From NCBI RefSeq assembly GCF_002286815.1, contig NZ_MUNM01000086.1, positions 1-46,292 on the forward strand: a stretch of 46,292 nt of DNA. Reading direction: 5' to 3'. The stretch comes from Pseudomonas sp. PICF141 (GTDB lineage: Bacteria; Pseudomonadota; Gammaproteobacteria; Pseudomonadales; Pseudomonadaceae). Both the position numbers and the translations under genes were made by a program. Within the stretch, counting starts at the first letter, position 1. Each line of letters begins with the position of its first letter. The notes beneath the pieces were generated by a model. The model was not told the origin of the DNA and did no database searches. It was given only the letters and a program-made list of their open reading frames with translations. This document shows, piece after piece, positions 42,680 through 46,292 of this stretch.

Positions 42680-44125
42680 ATGCAATGGGAAGTCGTGATC
42701 GGGCTGGAGATTCATACCCAGCTCACCACCCGGTCGAAAATCTTTTCCGGTAGCTCCACCACTTTCGGTTCCGAGCCGAACACCCAGGCCAGCCTGGTAG
42801 ACCTGGGCATGCCTGGCGTATTGCCGGTGCTGAACCAGGAAGCGGTGCGCATGGCGGTGATGTTCGGCCTGGCCATCGATGCAGAGATCGGCCAGCACAA
42901 CGTGTTCGCCCGCAAAAACTATTTCTACCCGGACTTGCCCAAGGGCTACCAGATCAGCCAGATGGAATTGCCGATCGTCGGCAAGGGCCACCTGGACATC
43001 GCGCTGGAAGACGGCACGGTCAAACGTGTCGGCATCACCCGCGCGCACCTGGAAGAAGACGCGGGTAAAAGCCTGCACGAAGAGTTCAACGGTGCCACCG
43101 GCATCGACCTGAACCGCGCCGGCACGCCGTTGCTGGAGATCGTTTCCGAGCCGGACATGCGCAGCGCCAAGGAAGCCGTGGCTTACGTCAAGGCAATCCA
43201 TGCACTGGTGCGTTACCTGGGAATCTGCGACGGCAACATGGCCGAAGGCTCGCTGCGTTGCGACTGCAACGTGTCGATCCGTCCAAAGGGTCAGGTTGAA
43301 TTCGGTACGCGCTGCGAGATCAAGAACGTCAACTCGTTCCGCTTTATCGAGAAAGCGATCAACAGTGAAGTGCAGCGTCAGATCGAGCTGATCGAAGACG
43401 GCGGCAAGGTGATCCAGCAGACCCGCCTGTACGACCCGAACAAGGACGAAACCCGTCCGATGCGCAGCAAAGAGGAAGCCAACGACTACCGTTACTTCCC
43501 CGACCCGGACCTGCTGCCAGTGGTGATCGAGGACTCGTTCCTCAATGAGGTGCGCGCCACCCTGCCGGAGTTGCCACCACAGAAACGCGAGCGCTTCCAG
43601 GAACAGTTCGGTCTGTCGGTCTACGACGCCAGCGTGCTGGCCACCAGCCGCGAGCAAGCCGATTACTTCGAGAAAGTCGTGAACATCAGCGGCGACGCCA
43701 AACTGGCGGCTAACTGGGTGATGGTTGAGCTGGGCAGCCTGTTAAACAAACAAGGCCTGGACATCGACCAGTCGCCGGTTTCGGCCGAGCAACTGGGTGG
43801 CATGCTGCTGCGCATCAAGGACAACACCATCTCCGGCAAAATCGCCAAGGTGGTGTTTGAAGCCATGGCCAACGGCGAAGGCAGCGCGGATGAGATCATC
43901 GACAAGCGCGGCCTCAAGCAAGTGACCGACACCGGCGCGATCTCGGCGGTGCTGGACGAAATGCTCGCGGCCAACGCCGAGCAGGTCGAACAATACCGCG
44001 CGGCAGACGAAGCCAAGCGCGGCAAAATGTTCGGCTTCTTCGTCGGCCAGGCCATGAAAGCCTCCAAAGGCAAAGCCAACCCGCAACAGGTCAACGAACT
44101 GCTTAAAAGCAAGCTCGAAGGCTGA
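42680..44125 (+). CDS. gatB: Asp-tRNA(Asn)/Glu-tRNA(Gln) amidotransferase subunit GatB
   Basis: GatB is the kinase/transamidase subunit that activates the misacylated tRNA with ATP and receives ammonia from GatA. The 481-residue protein starts MQWEVVIGLEIHTQL at 42680, which matches the family, after a gaggagaaac ribosome site. The signature DLPKGYQISQ is present, and the C-terminal YqeY-like tail (about 335-481) would bind tRNA. It ends the gatCAB operon. Confidence 0.97.
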   Translation: MQWEVVIGLEIHTQLTTRSKIFSGSSTTFGSEPNTQASLVDLGMPGVLPVLNQEAVRMAVMFGLAIDAEIGQHNVFARKNYFYPDLPKGYQISQMELPIVGKGHLDIALEDGTVKRVGITRAHLEEDAGKSLHEEFNGATGIDLNRAGTPLLEIVSEPDMRSAKEAVAYVKAIHALVRYLGICDGNMAEGSLRCDCNVSIRPKGQVEFGTRCEIKNVNSFRFIEKAINSEVQRQIELIEDGGKVIQQTRLYDPNKDETRPMRSKEEANDYRYFPDPDLLPVVIEDSFLNEVRATLPELPPQKRERFQEQFGLSVYDASVLATSREQADYFEKVVNISGDAKLAANWVMVELGSLLNKQGLDIDQSPVSAEQLGGMLLRIKDNTISGKIAKVVFEAMANGEGSADEIIDKRGLKQVTDTGAISAVLDEMLAANAEQVEQYRAADEAKRGKMFGFFVGQAMKASKGKANPQQVNELLKSKLEG

Positions 44126-44173
44126 TGAGAAGGGAGCCAGTTTTGAATATTGGCTCCATTGCTGTGGTAACGG

Positions 44174-44345
44174 GCTTTTGTAGCCAGAGGCTTTTGTGGC
44201 GAGGGAGCTTTTGTGGCGAGGGGGCTTGCCCCCGTTGGGTCGCGAAGCGACCCCAAACATCTGGATTGCGGTTGTATTTCACAAACCGAGTATCCAGGTT
44301 TTGGGACTGCTGCGCAGTCCAACGGGGGCAAGCCCCCTCGCCACA
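44174..44345. repeat. REPIN-like repeat with tandem end units between gatB and rlpA-like gene
   Basis: Arms at 44212-44238 and about 44319-44345 (core gtggcgagggggcttgcccc) face each other and enclose two inner hairpins (gggtcgcgaagcgaccc and ggactgctgcgcagtcc). Directly upstream, the outer end of the repeat occurs as tandem units of 16-17 bp (44174, 44190, 44207 starts; core gcttttgtggcgaggg). Confidence 0.8.
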
Positions 44346-44382
44346 TAAGCCCGCTCTCACATCTATTTTGGGAGCTTTTTGA

Positions 44383-44757
44383 ATGAAGCGTCTGCTCAGT
44401 GCCTGCGCCCTGCTCTCTCTGCTGGCCGGTTGCGCCAGTACGGATACCATCGATCCACACGGCTACGACAAGGCTGGCGTAGCTTCGTATTACGGCGCCA
44501 AACACCATGGCAAACGCACCGCCAGCGGCGAGCGTTTCAACCAGCACGGCCTCACCGCCGCCCATCGCCAGTTGCCATTCGGCACCCGGGTAAAGATTAC
44601 CAACCTGAATAACGACAGATCCTGCGTGGTGCGCATCAACGACCGCGGGCCATACTCGCGTGGGCGCCTGATCGACGTGTCACGTGAAGCGGCCGAACAG
44701 TTGGGCATGTTGCGCAGTGGCACCGCTAAAGTTCGTGTGCAAGCCCTCGACGACTGA
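44383..44757 (+). CDS. Small RlpA-like lipoprotein (double-psi beta-barrel)
   Basis: This 124-residue protein has a lipoprotein signal ending in LLAGC (Cys18 lipid site) and a single RlpA-like double-psi beta-barrel. Hallmarks are GVASYYGAKHHGKRTASGERFN, LTAAHRQLPFGTRVKITNL and VRINDRGPYSRGRLIDVS. Full-length RlpA in P. aeruginosa is a lytic transglycosylase for naked glycan strands and has an additional SPOR domain. That domain is absent here, so this is a second, short family member. The acidic catalytic residue of the barrel (D in NDRGP) is present, but enzyme activity is not shown. Confidence 0.88.
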   Translation: MKRLLSACALLSLLAGCASTDTIDPHGYDKAGVASYYGAKHHGKRTASGERFNQHGLTAAHRQLPFGTRVKITNLNNDRSCVVRINDRGPYSRGRLIDVSREAAEQLGMLRSGTAKVRVQALDD

Positions 44758-44807
44758 TAGACGGAGCGCTGACTATTTTCGGACTGGCCGATTTACCCCT
44801 GATCAGT

Positions 44808-45869
44808 GTGATTGAATTGTTCAGCGGTCTGTTTTTACTGATTGCCGGCGCCGAACTGATGGTGCGTGCCGCCGTGCGCCTGGCCGCGCGACTGCAGGTG
44901 CGCCCGCTGATCATCGGCCTGACCATCGTGGCCTTCGGCAGCAGCGCACCGCAAATGGCGGTCAGCCTGCAAGCTACCCTGGCGCAAAACGCCGATATCG
45001 CCGTCGGCAGCGTGATTGGCAGCAGCATCTTCAACATCCTCGTCACCCTCGGGCTCTCGGCGCTGATTATTCCGCTGCGGGTTTCGCGGCAATTGGTGCG
45101 CCTGGATATCCCACTGATGATCGGCGCCAGCCTGCTGGTATTCGTACTGGCATGGAACGAAGAACTGAGCCGGTTCGACGGCATGATGCTGCTGGCCGCG
45201 CTGGTGCTGTACCTGGGCTTGCTGCTGCGCCAGTCACGGCACTCGGCCCGCCCGCCATCGGGCGCACATGAGGCACGGCAGGCACCCTGGTTCGGCAGCC
45301 TGCTGATGATTGTCGCCGGGCTGGCGATACTGGTGTTCGCCGGGCACTTGCTGCTCGGCGCCGCAGTGACGGTCGCGACCGACCTGGGGTTATCGGAGCG
45401 GATCATCGGCCTGACCGTCGTCGCCGTCAGCACCTCCCTGCCGGAGCTGGCCACTTCGTTGATCGCCGCATTGCGCGGTCAGCGAGACATCGCGGTGGGC
45501 AACGTCATCGGCAGCAACCTGCTCAACCTGTTGGGCGTGCTCGGGCTGACCACATTAATCGCGCCGTCGCCACTGTCAGTCTCGCCGAACGCTTTGGATT
45601 TCGACCTGCCGGTGATGCTCGGTGTCGCGGTGCTGTGCCTGCCGGTGTTCTATTCCGGCTACCGCGTGACGCGCGCCGAGGGCCTGCTGTTTTTGGGTTT
45701 GTACCTGGCCTATGGGCTGCACGTGGTGTCGTTCACCACCGGCATGCCGCTGGCCGGCAAGCTTGAACGCCTGATGCTGTTTTTCGTCCTGCCGGCGCTG
45801 GGGGCGTTTTTGCTGTTCACCTCGCTACGTGCCTGGCGTCGCCAACACCACAAGAGAGAATTGCCATGA
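44808..45869 (+). CDS. Na+/Ca2+ exchanger-family antiporter (YrbG/CaxB-like)
   Basis: This 353-residue membrane protein has ten or so predicted helices in two homologous halves, each with a NCX alpha-repeat. The first repeat is GLTIVAFGSSAPQMAVSLQA with GSVIGSSIFNILVTLG. The second is GLTVVAVSTSLPELATSLIA with GNVIGSNLLNLLGVLG. The first repeat has SSAPQ where the family usually has TSLPE, so one acidic ion ligand is a glutamine here and ion specificity may differ. The start is uncertain: the GTG at 44808 has no visible ribosome site, whereas a GGAG at 44763-44766 fits an in-frame ATT at 44775 that would add 11 residues. It is followed directly by the CMD-family gene, overlapping by four bases. 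Confidence 0.85.
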   Translation: MIELFSGLFLLIAGAELMVRAAVRLAARLQVRPLIIGLTIVAFGSSAPQMAVSLQATLAQNADIAVGSVIGSSIFNILVTLGLSALIIPLRVSRQLVRLDIPLMIGASLLVFVLAWNEELSRFDGMMLLAALVLYLGLLLRQSRHSARPPSGAHEARQAPWFGSLLMIVAGLAILVFAGHLLLGAAVTVATDLGLSERIIGLTVVAVSTSLPELATSLIAALRGQRDIAVGNVIGSNLLNLLGVLGLTTLIAPSPLSVSPNALDFDLPVMLGVAVLCLPVFYSGYRVTRAEGLLFLGLYLAYGLHVVSFTTGMPLAGKLERLMLFFVLPALGAFLLFTSLRAWRRQHHKRELP

Positions 45870-46246
45870 CCGACAACAAAAAGCCTGGGGTTGAAGTCCG
45901 TCGCCAAGTGATGGGCGACGCTTTCGTCGACCGCGCCTTGGCCAACGCCACCGAGTTCACCCAACCGCTGCAGGACTTCGTCAACGAACACGCTTGGGGC
46001 GGTGTGTGGAACCGCGAAGGTCTGCCGCTGAAAACCCGCAGCCTGATCACCCTCGCCGCGCTGACCGCGTTGAAGTGCCCGCAAGAGCTGAAAGGCCACG
46101 TGCGCGGCGCGCTGAACAACGGCTGCACGGTGGAAGAAATTCGCGAGGCGCTACTGCATTGCGCGGTGTATGCCGGCGTTCCGGCGGCGATCGATGCATT
46201 TCGGGCGGCGCAGGAAGTGATTGATAGCTATCAGAAGCCGGAGTAA
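45866..46246 (+). CDS. Carboxymuconolactone decarboxylase (CMD)/AhpD-like family protein
   Basis: This 126-residue protein is of the CMD family, close in layout to PcaC (gamma-carboxymuconolactone decarboxylase). Segments include FVNEHAWGGVWNREGLPLKTRSLITLA, recognised by WNREGLPLKTRSL, and NNGCTVEEIREALLHCAVYAGVPAAIDAF. No other protocatechuate-pathway gene is in the window, so a PcaC role is not supported by context. AhpD-like redox CMD proteins carry a CXXC pair, which is absent here. The start codon overlaps the stop of the exchanger gene (ATGA type). Confidence 0.85.
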   Translation: MTDNKKPGVEVRRQVMGDAFVDRALANATEFTQPLQDFVNEHAWGGVWNREGLPLKTRSLITLAALTALKCPQELKGHVRGALNNGCTVEEIREALLHCAVYAGVPAAIDAFRAAQEVIDSYQKPE

Positions 46247-46261
46247 TTTCGCCGCATTGAA

Positions 46262-46292
46262 AAAGATCGCAGCCTTGTAGGAGCTGCCGAAG
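46262..46292. repeat. Partial REP-type repeat at the window end
   Basis: The sequence aaaagatcgcagccttgtag, then gagctgccga, matches the arm of the inverted repeats at 24005-24097 and 31718-31804. It is cut by the window edge, 16 bp after the CMD-family gene. Confidence 0.7.

Noticed and set aside
45866..46246. Naming the CMD-family gene pcaC
   Set aside because: No other protocatechuate-pathway gene is nearby, and the family includes many members of unknown function.

Overview
The window is a chromosomal segment of a fluorescent-type Pseudomonas. The evidence is the moderately GC-rich coding sequence, a gene order that I recall as the cysN-to-rlpA-like block of P. aeruginosa PAO1, and many intergenic inverted repeats of the REP/REPIN kind common in the P. 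fluorescens group. No tRNA, rRNA, CRISPR array, prophage or transposase gene was seen. No gene-free stretch exceeds 300 bases; the longest gaps (about 3364-3619, 16693-16969, 27098-27340 and 44126-44382) hold promoters, terminators and REP-type repeats.

Layout. 1-3363 (minus): sulfate activation genes cysD and cysNC, with a small four-helix-bundle (S23/Avd-like) gene inserted between them and flanked by heptad-like repeats. 3620-5642: a Nif3-like metal protein (minus) and the periplasmic protease AlgW (plus), divergent. 5713-8603 (plus): an accessory pair, a TonB-dependent receptor and a DUF4198 periplasmic protein, headed by a 42-bp palindrome. 8728-13536 (minus): ibaG-murA-hisG-hisD-hisC. 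13652-16692 (minus): mlaFEDCB phospholipid transport. 16970-20308 (plus): kdsD-kdsC-lptC-lptA-lptB for Kdo synthesis and LPS export. 20495-24001 (plus): rpoN-hpf-ptsN-rapZ-npr. 24107-27097 (minus): a ZIP metal transporter and the remains of the iron-starvation operon fagA-fumC-sodA, in which fumC carries a frameshift and sodA is a deletion remnant. 27341-31684: the TldD/TldE protease pair, darP and a nitrilase-family amidohydrolase. 31870-40703 (minus): mreB-mreC-mreD-maf-rng-yhdP, for cell shape and RNA processing. 40914-44125 (plus): gatCAB. 44383-46246 (plus): a small RlpA-like lipoprotein, a Na+/Ca2+-type exchanger and a carboxymuconolactone-decarboxylase-family protein.

Most of the window is conserved housekeeping, dominated by envelope biogenesis: phospholipid trafficking, LPS synthesis and export, peptidoglycan, MreBCD and sigma-E control through AlgW. 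The unusual parts are the S23/Avd-like insertion in the cys operon, the decayed fumC and sodA genes behind a Fur-like operator, the long palindrome over the TonB receptor start, a probable ATT initiation codon for mreC, and a large composite hairpin between hisG and hisD.
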